From Candidatus Woesearchaeota archaeon (lineage in GTDB: Archaea; Nanobdellota; Nanobdellia; Woesearchaeales; SM23-78), in assembly GCA_016932315.1 (NCBI GenBank), contig JAFGDD010000002.1, positions 1 through 64,000 of the forward strand: a DNA stretch of 64,000 bases, read 5' to 3'. A program made the position numbers and the translations under genes. Under the pieces are notes generated by a model. It saw only the letters and a program-made list of their open reading frames with translations. It made no database searches and was not told the DNA's origin. This document shows, in pieces, positions 45,432 through 53,783 of the stretch (position 1 is the stretch's first letter; each line of letters starts with the position of its first letter).

Positions 45432-46016
45432 TTAATACTCCTCGCACTTGACCTGGTAGAATGATGACGGGTGGTCGCATGCCGGGCACTTGACTGGCGG
45501 TTCCTTGCCAAAGTGCACATAGCCGCATTCCCTGCAAACCCACCAGATTTCTTTTCCTTTCTTAAAGACTGTGCCTGCTTCCATCTCCTTGAGCAGCTTC
45601 TTGTATCTTTCCTCGTGATGCTCTTCTGCTTTTGCAATAGCTAACATTCTCTTGGCGAGCTCGGGCAATCCTTCTTTCTCTGCTACCTTTGCGAATTCAG
45701 GGTACATGCTTGAGTACTCGTGGTTCTCCCCGGCTATTGCTGCTTTGAGGTTGTCAATGGTCGTGCCGTAGGTTGTGGGCGCGTCTGCTTCTACCATGAT
45801 TGAGTCAAATTTTTCCTGACTTTGCTTCTTCAGGTTGTTTATGGCTTCAAACAGCCTTTTGGCGTGTATCCTTTCGTTCTCTGCTGTTATGTTGAATATT
45901 TCTGCTATTTGCTCGTAGCCTTCTTTCTGCGCGACTTTTGCGTAGAACGAGTACCTATTCCTTGCCTGGCTTTCTCCTATGAATGCCTTGGTCAAATTTT
46001 GTATTGTTTGCTTCAT
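45432..46016 (-). CDS. rbr: Rubrerythrin
   Basis: 194 residues. N-terminal four-helix diiron domain ([55 protein letters not shown]) and C-terminal rubredoxin-type domain CRECGY...CPACDH. It reduces hydrogen peroxide. GAGAGGTAA precedes the ATG. Second gene of the stress operon. Confidence 0.97.
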   Translation of the reverse strand: MKQTIQNLTKAFIGESQARNRYSFYAKVAQKEGYEQIAEIFNITAENERIHAKRLFEAINNLKKQSQEKFDSIMVEADAPTTYGTTIDNLKAAIAGENHEYSSMYPEFAKVAEKEGLPELAKRMLAIAKAEEHHEERYKKLLKEMEAGTVFKKGKEIWWVCRECGYVHFGKEPPVKCPACDHPSSFYQVKCEEY

Positions 46017-46046
46017 TTTATTTTACCTCTCAATTTTTTGATATTC

Positions 46047-46430
46047 TTATTTTCCTTTACAGCCTTTGCAAATGCCGTAGATAATGACATTAACGCTCTG
46101 GGGCTCAAAATTAGTTGTCCTGGCTTTTTTTATTGTGTCTTCTGTTATTTTTTTCTCAAACAAATCCTGTATATGACCGCATTTCTTGCATATGCAGTGC
46201 TGGTGGAAGCTCATGTCTGCGTCAAACCTGCTGGTGCAATTAACTTCAAACCTCTGGATTTCGCAGTTTTCAGCAAGATGATTCAGGTTTCTGTAAACTG
46301 TGGCCAGGGTTATGTTTGGGAGTTCTTTTGCAACTTCTTTGTAGACCATTTCTGCAGTTGGATGAGTCTTGACGCTTCTCAAGTACTCCAGAATTTTAAG
46401 ACGCTGATTGGTCATCCTGTTTTTTTTCAT
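46047..46430 (-). CDS. perR: Fur-family regulator, PerR-like
   Basis: 127 residues. HTH part TNQRLKILEYLR and TLATVYRNLNHLAE, a regulatory metal part with HQHCICKKCGH, and a C-terminal CKGCKGK zinc site. Its operon (peroxide and superoxide reductases, repair glycosylase) argues for a peroxide or iron sensor. ATG 46430 has AGGTGAG upstream. A perfect PerR-type core box lies just upstream, so it likely represses itself. Confidence 0.9.
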   Translation of the reverse strand: MKKNRMTNQRLKILEYLRSVKTHPTAEMVYKEVAKELPNITLATVYRNLNHLAENCEIQRFEVNCTSRFDADMSFHQHCICKKCGHIQDLFEKKITEDTIKKARTTNFEPQSVNVIIYGICKGCKGK

Positions 46431-46466
46431 CGCACTCACCTGATATTAAAAAGCAAATTATCCTTA

Positions 46467-46483
46467 TTGATAATGATTATTAA
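46467..46483. promoter_or_regulatory. PerR/Fur box in front of the stress operon
   Basis: TTGATAATGATTATTAA contains ATAATnATTAT, the core of the bacterial PerR consensus TTATAATnATTATAA. It is about 35 bases upstream of the Fur-family gene and about 20-30 downstream of the TATA-like TTTATAAAT near 46500, so it covers the start of transcription. This fits repression by the operon's own regulator. Confidence 0.6.
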
Positions 46484-46549
46484 TTGGAAATAAATATTGA
46501 TTTATAAAGTTTGCGTTTTTTGCCTTTCTTCGCTGAATGAACAATAAAA

Positions 46550-46557
46550 TTTAAAAA
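46550..46557 (+). promoter_or_regulatory. Promoter of the candidate RNA at 46579
   Basis: TTTAAAAA is a TATA-like box about 26 bases before the first base of the structured segment at 46579, the spacing expected for a transcript that begins exactly with the outer stem. Confidence 0.45.
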
Positions 46558-46578
46558 CTAGCATTATTTAACATTGTT

Positions 46579-46682
46579 TGGAGGGTGGGAGAGCAGAACG
46601 TTTTTCAAAGTTCTAAATCCAATCTGTAATCACCGTTGCAAGCTTGGTTTGGTGCACGAGAGACACAAGCTCTCCCTCTCCC
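46579..46682 (+). ncRNA. Candidate structured RNA, three-way junction
   Basis: GGAG and GGGAGAGC (46580-46583, 46587-46594) pair with GCTCTCCC and CTCC (46669-46676, 46678-46681). Inside are hairpins AGAAC/GTTCT (46595-46599, 46610-46614) and CACC/GGTG (46631-46634, 46651-46654). The sequence is GC-rich beside A/T-rich flanks, and a TATA box fits its 5' end. Not tRNA, 5S, SRP or RNase P RNA by eye. It may also be a leader for the zinc-finger gene 40 bases on. Confidence 0.5.
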
Positions 46683-46721
46683 TGATTAATCTAGAACAAT
46701 AAGAAAAAGGGGGCGGGAAAG

Positions 46722-46886
46722 TTGACAAAGTGCAGAATATGTGGTGTTGATTTTACAGATCAGACTAATTCTATCGTGATGTGCAGAAACAAGCAAGGAG
46801 ATGTGCACCTTGGATGCTGCCTTGACCTTTGCAGCTGGGACAAGAAGCCATGCCAGCACGCAGTTGGGGTTTTTGAAAAGATATAG
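46722..46886 (+). CDS. 54-residue zinc-binding protein
   Basis: Starts at TTG 46722 (AAGGGGG upstream) and encodes MTKCRICGVDF with later CCLDLC and CQHAV, giving six to seven Cys plus His in zinc-finger-like spacing. Too short for standard ORF calls; the cysteine pattern and ribosome binding site make it credible. No family recognised. After it, 46887-47147 holds small A/T hairpins (such as GTTGAAC/GTTCAAC) and the next promoter, nothing else. Confidence 0.6.
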   Translation: MTKCRICGVDFTDQTNSIVMCRNKQGDVHLGCCLDLCSWDKKPCQHAVGVFEKI

Positions 46887-47147
46887 GATATGAAGGATAT
46901 TAAAAATTTATTTTGAAATTATTGAGTTGAACCTTAATCTAATCTAAAGTTTCTAGTTTTTTTGATTGATTTGTCTCAGCAGTTACTCCATTTCATCATT
47001 CAACAAAAGATTTCTCTTTTGAGTGTTGAACGAAGTTCAACAGTTCAGTTGGGGATAACCTCATCATTGACAACCAGGGGATTTTTTAGGTGTTTATATA
47101 TCTTGCCTTAGCAAATTTTATAAACCTAGCATAGAATAGCCTTGCTT

Positions 47148-48212
47148 ATGGAGGAATACGATGTAGTCATCGTAGGCGCAGGCCCTGCAGGCCTTAGGTG
47201 TGCAGAGATTCTTGCACAGAGCGACAGGAAAGTTCTTGTTCTTGAAAAAAACAGGGTTATTGGAGACAAAGTGTGCGCTGGCGGGCTTACGCGCAAGGGT
47301 TTGGAACTCGGAATCCCCGGCGGCTTGCTTCAGCGGAAATTCAAAAAGGTTCTTGTGCACACCCCGCATCAATGCACAGAGGTAAAGCTTAAAAAGCCTT
47401 TTATAGCAACCATTGACCGAAAAGATCTTGGTGCGTGGATGGCTGGCAAAGCTCGGCGGCAAGGCGCAGATATAAGAGTGAATTCTTGTGCTGTCGGGAT
47501 AAACAAGACAACGATTGTAGTTAATGATAATAACAATTGCAGTAAGAAGAATAGTGATAAGATCAGATACAAATATTTGGTAGGCGCTGATGGGTCGAAC
47601 TCAATGGTCAGAAAATATTTGGGCTTAAAGACAGATAAGTTTCTAGAGACCTTCCAGTATCTGGTCAAGCAAAGGTCAGAGAATCTTGAAGTGCATGTGG
47701 ATCCGAAAAAGTTCGGGCCTTTTTATACATGGCTTTTTCCCCATAAAAACTTGAGCGCCATCGGCTGTGGGGCTGATTTCCGGAGAGGGTTTAGCAAGCC
47801 GCCTTTCAATCTCACATTAATAGATGTTAGGAAGAATACAGAGGATCACTGGAAAAAAAGGTTTGATATACGCTCAGCCAAGTTTCAGGCGGCAATCATA
47901 AATTACGACTACAAAGGCTATGATTTTGGCAACAAGTTCTTGATTGGGGACGCAGCAGGACTTGCTTCGGGGCTGACAGGAGAAGGAATTTATTTTGCAA
48001 TAAAATCCGGTGAAGATGTCGCGAAAAAAATAATCAATGCCGACCATGTTTGTGCCAATATTAAGCACATACTCAGAGTCAAAAAATATCAGGAAAAAAC
48101 CCTGAGAGCATTGGAAATAAGCAAGCCTTTATCTCTGATGGGAATGGAATTGGTTAATTTTTTATTTAGATTCAAGTGGTTTGATGAATTCGGCTTAAGA
48201 ATGGCTGATTAA
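47148..48212 (+). CDS. Geranylgeranyl reductase-family flavoprotein
   Basis: 354 residues. N-terminal FAD site DVVIVGAGPAGLRCAE, VCAGGLTRKG, then LIGDAAGLASGLTGEGIYFA (about 260). This COG0644 group saturates isoprenoid chains of archaeal membrane lipids; other oxidoreductase roles are possible. ATG 47148 has AATTTTATAAACC about 28 bases before; TTG 47142 is less likely. The stop overlaps the end of ftsY by 4 bases. Confidence 0.88.
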   Translation: MEEYDVVIVGAGPAGLRCAEILAQSDRKVLVLEKNRVIGDKVCAGGLTRKGLELGIPGGLLQRKFKKVLVHTPHQCTEVKLKKPFIATIDRKDLGAWMAGKARRQGADIRVNSCAVGINKTTIVVNDNNNCSKKNSDKIRYKYLVGADGSNSMVRKYLGLKTDKFLETFQYLVKQRSENLEVHVDPKKFGPFYTWLFPHKNLSAIGCGADFRRGFSKPPFNLTLIDVRKNTEDHWKKRFDIRSAKFQAAIINYDYKGYDFGNKFLIGDAAGLASGLTGEGIYFAIKSGEDVAKKIINADHVCANIKHILRVKKYQEKTLRALEISKPLSLMGMELVNFLFRFKWFDEFGLRMAD

Positions 48213-49993
48213 AGACCTATATTCTTTATTATCACTTCAGGCTTGAACTCTTCTAAATCTTCGTATCTCTGGCCAGTGCCTAGATATATTATCGGCTTTC
48301 CTGTTACATAGCTTACGCTTACAGCAGCTCCGCCTTTCTCATCAATATCTGCCTTGGCAAGGATGATTGCGTCAATACCCGCTGCTCCATTGAAAAGCTT
48401 TGCCTGCTCCACACAGTCATTGCCTGTGATGCTCTCGCCGACAAATATTTTCAAATCTGGCTTGTTAACTCTCACCAGTTTTTTGAGCTCGTTCATCAGA
48501 TTATCATTTGAGTGCAGCCTGCCTGCAGTGTCTATGAGGACAACATCAATGCCTTTTGCCTTGGCATGTTTTATGGCGTCAAATGCAACAGCAGCAGGAT
48601 CTGACTCGTAATCATGCCTTATCATCTTTACTCCGAGCTTGTCTGCGTGCTCCTGCAATTGCTGGATGGCTGCTGCCCTGAAAGTGTCGCTGGCAGCAAA
48701 AACAACAGACAGTTTGTTCTTCATTAACAAGCTGGCGACTTTGGCCATGGTGGTGGTCTTGCCGCTGCCATTCACCCCAATAAAAGCAATTACATAAGGC
48801 TTATCCTTCTTTTTTCTTGCTGCCTCCACAATGTTTAAGCGTTGGCCAACAAATAATTCTTCGATTGACTTTCTTAATGAGTCCTCTATAAGGCCGTCCA
48901 CTCCTCGCCTGCTTACCTTGCCTGTTGTGAGATCTTTTCTTAAGTCATTTTTTATCTTTTCGATAACTTCTACAGCGACGTTGTTCTCCATGAGAGGGAC
49001 TTCCAGTTCCCAGAATAATTCCTCAAATTTCTCATCAGAAAGCTTGACAGTGGTGAAGCTCTCCTTTATTCTTGCAAAGAAACCTCTCTTCTCCTCTTCT
49101 TCAGGCTCTTCCTTTTCCTCTTTTTTCTCTTCAACTCCCTTGATTTTTTCTGCTTTCTTTTTTCTCTCAGCAGCTTCTGCAGTTTCAACAGCAACAGGTT
49201 TGGCAGGTTTTGCTTCTTCTTTTTTCAATTCTGCTTTTAACTCTGCTTTTTCTTCAGCAGGCTTCTCCTTTTTGCCAAAAATCTTCTTGAAAAATGATTT
49301 CTTCTCATGCAATGCTTCCTCTTCCTCTAAAACAGGCACTTCTTTAACTTCTTTAGGAAAGGCTTTCTCTTTCTCCTTTTCTTGCCTCTCATCGCTTCTG
49401 GCCTCCAGCTCTTCTTTTATTCCTTTTAATTCCTCTTCAATATCTGCTTCTGTCTTCTCCTTCTCTTCTTCTTCAGGTATAGAAGCCTCCTCTTCGAACT
49501 CTTCCTTGACCTCTTTTATTTCTTCTTCGATCTCAACAGGGGTTCGTTCTCTCTTTTCTTCTTCCTGCTCTTTCTCAAAATCCTTCTTGACCTCAAAAAT
49601 CTCTGCTTCGATCTCTGACTCTCTCTTCTTCTGCTCTGACTTTTCCTCCTCTGATAATGCTTCTGTCTTCTCCTTGTCTTCTGGCTCGAGCTCTTTTGGT
49701 TCAGGCTCAGAAATTTCATCTACTGGCGCTTCCTCAACAACCTCATAGATTTCCCTGATAATCTCAGCAGGTTTTTCTTCAGGTTTTTCCTCTATTTTTT
49801 CTTCAGCTTCTTCTTGTTCTGCTTCTTTTACTTCTAATTTTGCTTCCTCTTTTATTTCCTGCTTTATTTCTTCTTCTGGCTCAGGAGACTTTTTCTCTTC
49901 TTTTACCTCTTCCTTAATATCTGCCTCTTCCTCGACCTTTCTCGAGAAAATAGAAACAGCCTTCTTCAGCTTTTCCTTCAGAAACTTGAACAT
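48209..49993 (-). CDS. ftsY: Signal recognition particle receptor FtsY
   Basis: 594 residues, far longer than usual archaeal FtsY (about 300-400). Residues about 20-300 are a low-complexity Glu/Lys region; the NG GTPase domain (about 305-594) has GVNGSGKTTTMAKVA, DTAGRLHSN and LAKADIDEKGG. It docks SRP-ribosome complexes at the membrane. GAGGGTT precedes the ATG. Prefoldin alpha lies 54 bases upstream, the common archaeal neighbour. Confidence 0.95.
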   Translation of the reverse strand: MFKFLKEKLKKAVSIFSRKVEEEADIKEEVKEEKKSPEPEEEIKQEIKEEAKLEVKEAEQEEAEEKIEEKPEEKPAEIIREIYEVVEEAPVDEISEPEPKELEPEDKEKTEALSEEEKSEQKKRESEIEAEIFEVKKDFEKEQEEEKRERTPVEIEEEIKEVKEEFEEEASIPEEEEKEKTEADIEEELKGIKEELEARSDERQEKEKEKAFPKEVKEVPVLEEEEALHEKKSFFKKIFGKKEKPAEEKAELKAELKKEEAKPAKPVAVETAEAAERKKKAEKIKGVEEKKEEKEEPEEEEKRGFFARIKESFTTVKLSDEKFEELFWELEVPLMENNVAVEVIEKIKNDLRKDLTTGKVSRRGVDGLIEDSLRKSIEELFVGQRLNIVEAARKKKDKPYVIAFIGVNGSGKTTTMAKVASLLMKNKLSVVFAASDTFRAAAIQQLQEHADKLGVKMIRHDYESDPAAVAFDAIKHAKAKGIDVVLIDTAGRLHSNDNLMNELKKLVRVNKPDLKIFVGESITGNDCVEQAKLFNGAAGIDAIILAKADIDEKGGAAVSVSYVTGKPIIYLGTGQRYEDLEEFKPEVIIKNIGL

Positions 49994-50047
49994 TGCCTAA
50001 CCCTCTTTTATATTAACTATAAACTATAACGCCCTCTCTTGTTTTTA

Positions 50048-50479
50048 TTATTTTTGCAATTCCTCTGCCTGCTTTATAAGCTCATCAAGCTTTGCAATTA
50101 CCTCGCTCCTGTACTGTGTTACTTCTGCTTCCTGGCTTTGGAGCATTTTTATAGCATCCTCTGTGCTCTTATTTACAACAGTGTTGTTGCCCACGTTCAT
50201 CCTTACTTCCTTATTATCTTCAAGCTTTGCCTTGATGAATATGCCGTTCGCAATAGGCGCTAATATGGTGTCTCCTTTTTTCAGCTTTGCCAGCTCATTA
50301 ATGGAGTTAATCACGCTCCTGATTTCCAATAGCTGCTGGTCAAAGGTATGCAGGTATTGCTGTAACTGCCTGGCCTGCTGGTCAATCAATTGGAGCTGCA
50401 CATACTTGTTCTGCTCAAACTCTTTCTTTGCATCATTATCTTTAGCTTCAATTTTCTTAACAATCTTTTTAGCTGCCAT
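50048..50479 (-). CDS. pfdA: Prefoldin alpha subunit
   Basis: 143 residues. Two long coiled-coil helices flank the beta-hairpin part KKGDTILAPIANGIFIKAKL, the alpha-type double hairpin. It takes part in chaperone delivery to the thermosome. Upstream in the same operon as ftsY; structured element copy J lies between it and scpA. Confidence 0.93.
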   Translation of the reverse strand: MAAKKIVKKIEAKDNDAKKEFEQNKYVQLQLIDQQARQLQQYLHTFDQQLLEIRSVINSINELAKLKKGDTILAPIANGIFIKAKLEDNKEVRMNVGNNTVVNKSTEDAIKMLQSQEAEVTQYRSEVIAKLDELIKQAEELQK

Positions 50480-50526
50480 AACAAGGAAAGAAAAAGCCTG
50501 GGTTTAAAAAGGTTTATTATTGTGCA

Positions 50527-50656
50527 GAAAAAATCGCCTTGGCCGCTCGCTCTGCAAATTTTTTGCAAAAAAATAATTGAAGAAAATTTGTGCCTGCGGT
50601 TAAGCTTCGCTTCCTATCCGCCTCGCTCGCATCTTGGCCTAGGCGGCGATTTTTTC
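50527..50656. repeat. Structured intergenic element, copy J (core-less type)
   Basis: Perfect 12-bp arms GAAAAAATCGCC (50527-50538) and GGCGATTTTTTC (50645-50656), with inner GGCC/GGCC and CTCGCTCGCATCTTGG similar to the CTCGCATATTGG of copy E. The C-G-C tract core is absent. Located between scpA and pfdA, which run the same way. Confidence 0.6.
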
Positions 50657-50665
50657 AAGAATTCT

Positions 50666-51589
50666 TTATTCTTCAGGAGGCGTCTCTCCAGAATCAAAGC
50701 CGAATTCTGCGCTGCCGTCTTCTTTCACAGGGATTGCTGCAAGGTTAAGAGGCGCATTATTCTTTAACAATTCAATCTCAATCTCTCCGAAATGCATCTG
50801 CTGGTACATATCTACTTTGCGCTGGTTCTCAAGGTGCAGTAGCGGGATGAATGTGTAAACCTTGTCTTCTTTGCTGTCAGAAGGAATTAGCTCGCTGAAT
50901 GTGAGCTTCTGGGGCTGGCCTTTCTCGTCTGCCTTTCCGTTTGAGCTGTAATATGTTTCTACTTTTTGAAACACTCCTTGGATCAGCTCGCCCATGTCAA
51001 TGAATTTTTCAGGCGCTTTTAGCTTGACTGTCGGCTCGACATAAACCGGTCGCCTGTACTCTACTTCTAAGGCTTTCTCTAATGCTTCGATTAAGTCGTA
51101 AACAGAGACTTTTCTTTTTCTCGGCTGCGGGGTTCTAGGCATTAATCCCGGAGCAAGTATCTTTTCTCTCTTAGGGGTTCCGCCTTCCAATCCGAGCTCG
51201 TCCAGCAATTCACCAGGATCGTCCATCGATGATATCATATTGTCCCAGGCAGTAATATCTTCTTCCAATAGCTTTTCTGATTTCAGTTTTAGCAGTAGAG
51301 CTGATGCTAGCACGACTTTGCCGCTAATCCTGAAATCCATTTCTCTCAGCTTTCTGAGCATTCCTAAAAACTTATGGGCGATCTCAGAAATGTTGATGTC
51401 CCACGGATCCATGCCTTCCTGTCTTACAAGGTCGTAGATTATGTTCTGCCAGGTAATCTCGTCTTCCTGAAATAGGATGCTGAATATTCTGTCTTGCGAG
51501 CTCTGATTTTCCAAAGATGTTAATTCCATATCAGTATGGTTTTCAGGTACGTTGCTATTTAAATCTTCCGATTTCTCCTCTGCACTCAT
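50666..51589 (-). CDS. scpA: Segregation and condensation protein A
   Basis: 307 residues. The N-terminal part after a polar tail has NIIYDLVRQEGMDPWDINISEIA, DFRISGKVVLASALLLKLKSE, and a C-terminal winged-helix (about 255-295; FGEIEIELLKN). This kleisin bridges SMC heads in condensin. The SMC and ScpB genes are not in the window. Longer than the bacterial form because of a charged middle. Confidence 0.93.
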   Translation of the reverse strand: MSAEEKSEDLNSNVPENHTDMELTSLENQSSQDRIFSILFQEDEITWQNIIYDLVRQEGMDPWDINISEIAHKFLGMLRKLREMDFRISGKVVLASALLLKLKSEKLLEEDITAWDNMISSMDDPGELLDELGLEGGTPKREKILAPGLMPRTPQPRKRKVSVYDLIEALEKALEVEYRRPVYVEPTVKLKAPEKFIDMGELIQGVFQKVETYYSSNGKADEKGQPQKLTFSELIPSDSKEDKVYTFIPLLHLENQRKVDMYQQMHFGEIEIELLKNNAPLNLAAIPVKEDGSAEFGFDSGETPPEE

Positions 51590-51645
51590 TAATGCAAGGA
51601 TTAGAAAGTTTTTTAAAAAGCTTACTAAAACAAAAACAATGAAGC

Positions 51646-51798
51646 GGGCCTGTGGTTTAGTGGCTTAACCTTTTGCTAAGTCAAAAGGCTCCACGGATAA
51701 TGTCGCCTTTACACGGCGAAGGTCACCGGTTCGAGAACAAAAACAAGGTTTTTGACTTTCCTCAAAGCCTTGCTTTGACGAAACTCCGGTCAGGCCCA
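51646..51798 (+). tRNA. tRNA-Val (TAC) with extra sequence in D-loop and T-loop
   Basis: Acceptor GGGCCTG (51646-51652) pairs with CAGGCCC (51791-51797), A73 follows. Anticodon stem TCGCC/GGCGA (51703-51707, 51715-51719) encloses TTTACAC with anticodon TAC (51710-51712). The D-loop holds about 33 extra bases (about 51664-51696) with the hairpin CCTTTTG/CAAAAGG, and the T-loop TTCGA...CT holds about 49 extra bases (51735-51783). The anticodon loop itself is normal. The extras fit introns at unusual sites. Confidence 0.85.
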
Positions 51799-51821
51799 TT
51801 ATTTTCCTTAAAGGTGGTTTC

Positions 51822-52207
51822 ATGAAGTCTCATTTTGATGAGTTCTACAAGCTATTGAAAATTGACAGGAAGAGATCTCCTGTAGCCAAAGAGTTCACGT
51901 TTGAAAAGCGCTTCGAAGAATTAACTAAGGAAATCGAAGAGATAAAACAAGCCTTGGAAAAAAATGATGTTAATAATTTAGAGGAAGAACTTGGCGATGC
52001 TCTATGGGATTTGTTGGCCTTAATAGTAATATCTGAAGATAAATACGGCTTTGAAGCAAAAAAATAGTAAAGAATGCCATTGACAAGCTTCACCGCCGGA
52101 AACCATGGCTTTTCAAGAATGAACCGATCACCAGGGAAGAAGAATTAAGCATATGGGCTGCTGTTAAGCAAAAAGAAAAATCTGCGAAAGAAAATGATAA
52201 GAAATAA
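51822..52207 (+). pseudogene. mazG: MazG-like NTP pyrophosphohydrolase, frameshifted
   Basis: The first 81 residues have EEIKQALEKNDVNNLEEELGD, the metal-binding MazG motif, then stop at 52067. In the next frame the sequence continues VKNAIDKLHRRKPWLF and EEELSIWAAVK, the usual second half, to 52207. The break is at a run of seven A (52058-52064); one more A would restore one frame of 128 residues. AAAGGTGG precedes the ATG. It could be a true mutation, a sequencing error or slippage. The nth start overlaps its end. Confidence 0.7.
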
Positions 52208-52838
52208 AGATATTATTACGGTCATAAAAACACTAAAAGAGAAGTCAAAGCTATCAATGCTCGGCCAGTTCTCGCGTGAGGAACCGTTTTATGTCTTAAT
52301 AAGCACAGTGCTTTCTGCAAGGAACAAGGACGATATGACCATTATAGCTACAAAGAAACTGTTCGCTAAGTACAAGACGCCAAAGCAAATCGCAAGCGCG
52401 CCGCTCAAAAAGCTTGAGCCACTCATAAAGCAGTCAGGATTCTACAAGACCAAAGCCAAGAGGATAAAGGAGATAAGCAGAATTCTGCTGGAGAAATACA
52501 AAGGCAAAGTACCTGAGGACTTTGACAAGCTGGTTGAGTTGCCAGGCGTTGGAAGGAAGACAGCAGGTTGCGTCATGGTTTATGCCTTTGGAAAGCCTGC
52601 AATACCAGTTGACACTCATGTTCACAGGATTTCTAACAGGCTTGGCTGGGTTCAGACCAAGACCCCTGAGCAGACAGAGCAAGCATTAATGAAGATAGTG
52701 CCAAGGAACCTTTGGATTGACGTCAATGAAGTGTTGGTCATTCATGGCCAGACAATATGCAAGCCAATAAGGCCTTGGTGTGATGAATGTAAAGTAAGCA
52801 AATACTGTGATTTTTATTGGAAAAAGACTACAAATTAA
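52194..52838 (+). CDS. nth: Endonuclease III
   Basis: 214 residues. HhH motif with catalytic Lys in LPGVGRKTAG (about 115), Asp in PVDTHVHRI (about 138) and the C-terminal 4Fe-4S site CX6CX2CX5C (CKPIRPWCDECKVSKYC). It excises oxidised pyrimidines. It starts in the last 14 bases of mazG, so both are one transcript. Confidence 0.96.
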   Translation: MIRNKDIITVIKTLKEKSKLSMLGQFSREEPFYVLISTVLSARNKDDMTIIATKKLFAKYKTPKQIASAPLKKLEPLIKQSGFYKTKAKRIKEISRILLEKYKGKVPEDFDKLVELPGVGRKTAGCVMVYAFGKPAIPVDTHVHRISNRLGWVQTKTPEQTEQALMKIVPRNLWIDVNEVLVIHGQTICKPIRPWCDECKVSKYCDFYWKKTTN

Positions 52839-52944
52839 CAAAATTTATAAATCTACTAATAATTTTTATTCTTTAGTAACATATTAGAAAGATGAAAAGC
52901 TTTTTCTTCTATGTTATATTAAATAAGTAATTGGAGGCAGAAAC

Positions 52945-53112
52945 ATGGGAGAGTTTAGAGGCGGCGGCGGATTCCGCAGGGATTTTGGCCCGCGAGAAAT
53001 GCACAAGGCAATTTGCTCTGAATGCGGAAAGGAATGCGAAGTTCCTTTCAAGCCAATGGAAGGCAAGCCAGTCTTTTGCAAAGAATGCTATATGAAGAAG
53101 AAGAAGTTTTAA
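52945..53112 (+). CDS. 55-residue zinc-ribbon protein
   Basis: A Gly/Arg-rich start (MGEFRGGGGFRRDF) is followed by CSECGK and CKECYM, a four-Cys zinc ribbon, and a Lys tail. TTGGAGG lies 5-6 bases before the ATG. Similar small CxxC...CxxC proteins are common in archaea and uncultivated bacteria and are thought to bind nucleic acid. No specific function. Confidence 0.75.
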   Translation: MGEFRGGGGFRRDFGPREMHKAICSECGKECEVPFKPMEGKPVFCKECYMKKKKF

Positions 53113-53297
53113 TGATTCTTTGAGTATAGTCTATATTTTTACATTATTTTTTTGTTTTTTTGCTTTTATTTCTGTTTTTTTCAAATCATGGCATTCCAAT
53201 ATATCCTCCAGTATACAAATGTTTAAAAACATGATTTCCAATAAAGCCCCCTTAATTCGTACGTTTTGAATCATAGTTGTGAAAAAGGTGGTGTTAT

Positions 53298-53642
53298 ATG
53301 TTCGAGGAAATCGAGGATATAAGAAAAGCGCTTTGCGAGAGGTGCAGGAAGTTCGTTCCAGTAGCTGACATAAAATATCTCCCTAAAGGAGACAATGCTA
53401 GAATGGCTCTTTGCAAGTCATGCCTGAAAACCTTCAATTCGGCAGATGCAAAGAAAAATTTTCCTGCAAAAGCAACCAACGTGGCATCTGGCAATTCATA
53501 CTTCTGCGGGAGGTGCAGGTACAAGTTCAAGTTCAATCCTGCAGGCAACGCAACCCTTAGGTGCCCTTTCTGTGGCAAGAGTGACAAGGTGATTGAGAAC
53601 AAGGATATTGATGCAGAATCAATCCTGAGAAGCTCTGATTAG
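53298..53642 (+). CDS. Double zinc-ribbon protein
   Basis: 114 residues. Two pairs of Cys: CERCRK...CKSCLK (about 13-45) and CGRCRYKFKF...CPFCGK (about 70-95), each a ribbon. AAAAGGTGG with TTAT lies before the ATG. The second ribbon resembles the C-terminal zinc ribbons of transcription or translation factors. The 53113-53297 stretch upstream holds T-runs and a TATA-like TTTAAAAAC near 53220. Confidence 0.7.
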   Translation: MFEEIEDIRKALCERCRKFVPVADIKYLPKGDNARMALCKSCLKTFNSADAKKNFPAKATNVASGNSYFCGRCRYKFKFNPAGNATLRCPFCGKSDKVIENKDIDAESILRSSD

Positions 53643-53783
53643 TGAAATAGTTGGTTAAGCTCATCATTAGATTATTATTTAATTTTATTATTTGTTTAGT
53701 TTTATTATCTTTTACCTGAAGATGCTTTATTCTTTCTTATTTGAGAAAAAAGTTAAAAAAACAATATAAAAAATTTTATTTAT

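Noticed and set aside
46579-46682. tRNA, 5S rRNA or SRP RNA
   Set aside because: GTTCTAAATCC recalls a T-arm, but no acceptor/T-arm pairing, 5S loop sequences or SRP helix 8 motif can be found.
48831-49748. 305-residue plus-strand open frame opposite ftsY
   Set aside because: It is rich in Ser/Phe because it mirrors the Glu/Lys codons of the FtsY N-terminal region on the other strand; no start signal or family features.
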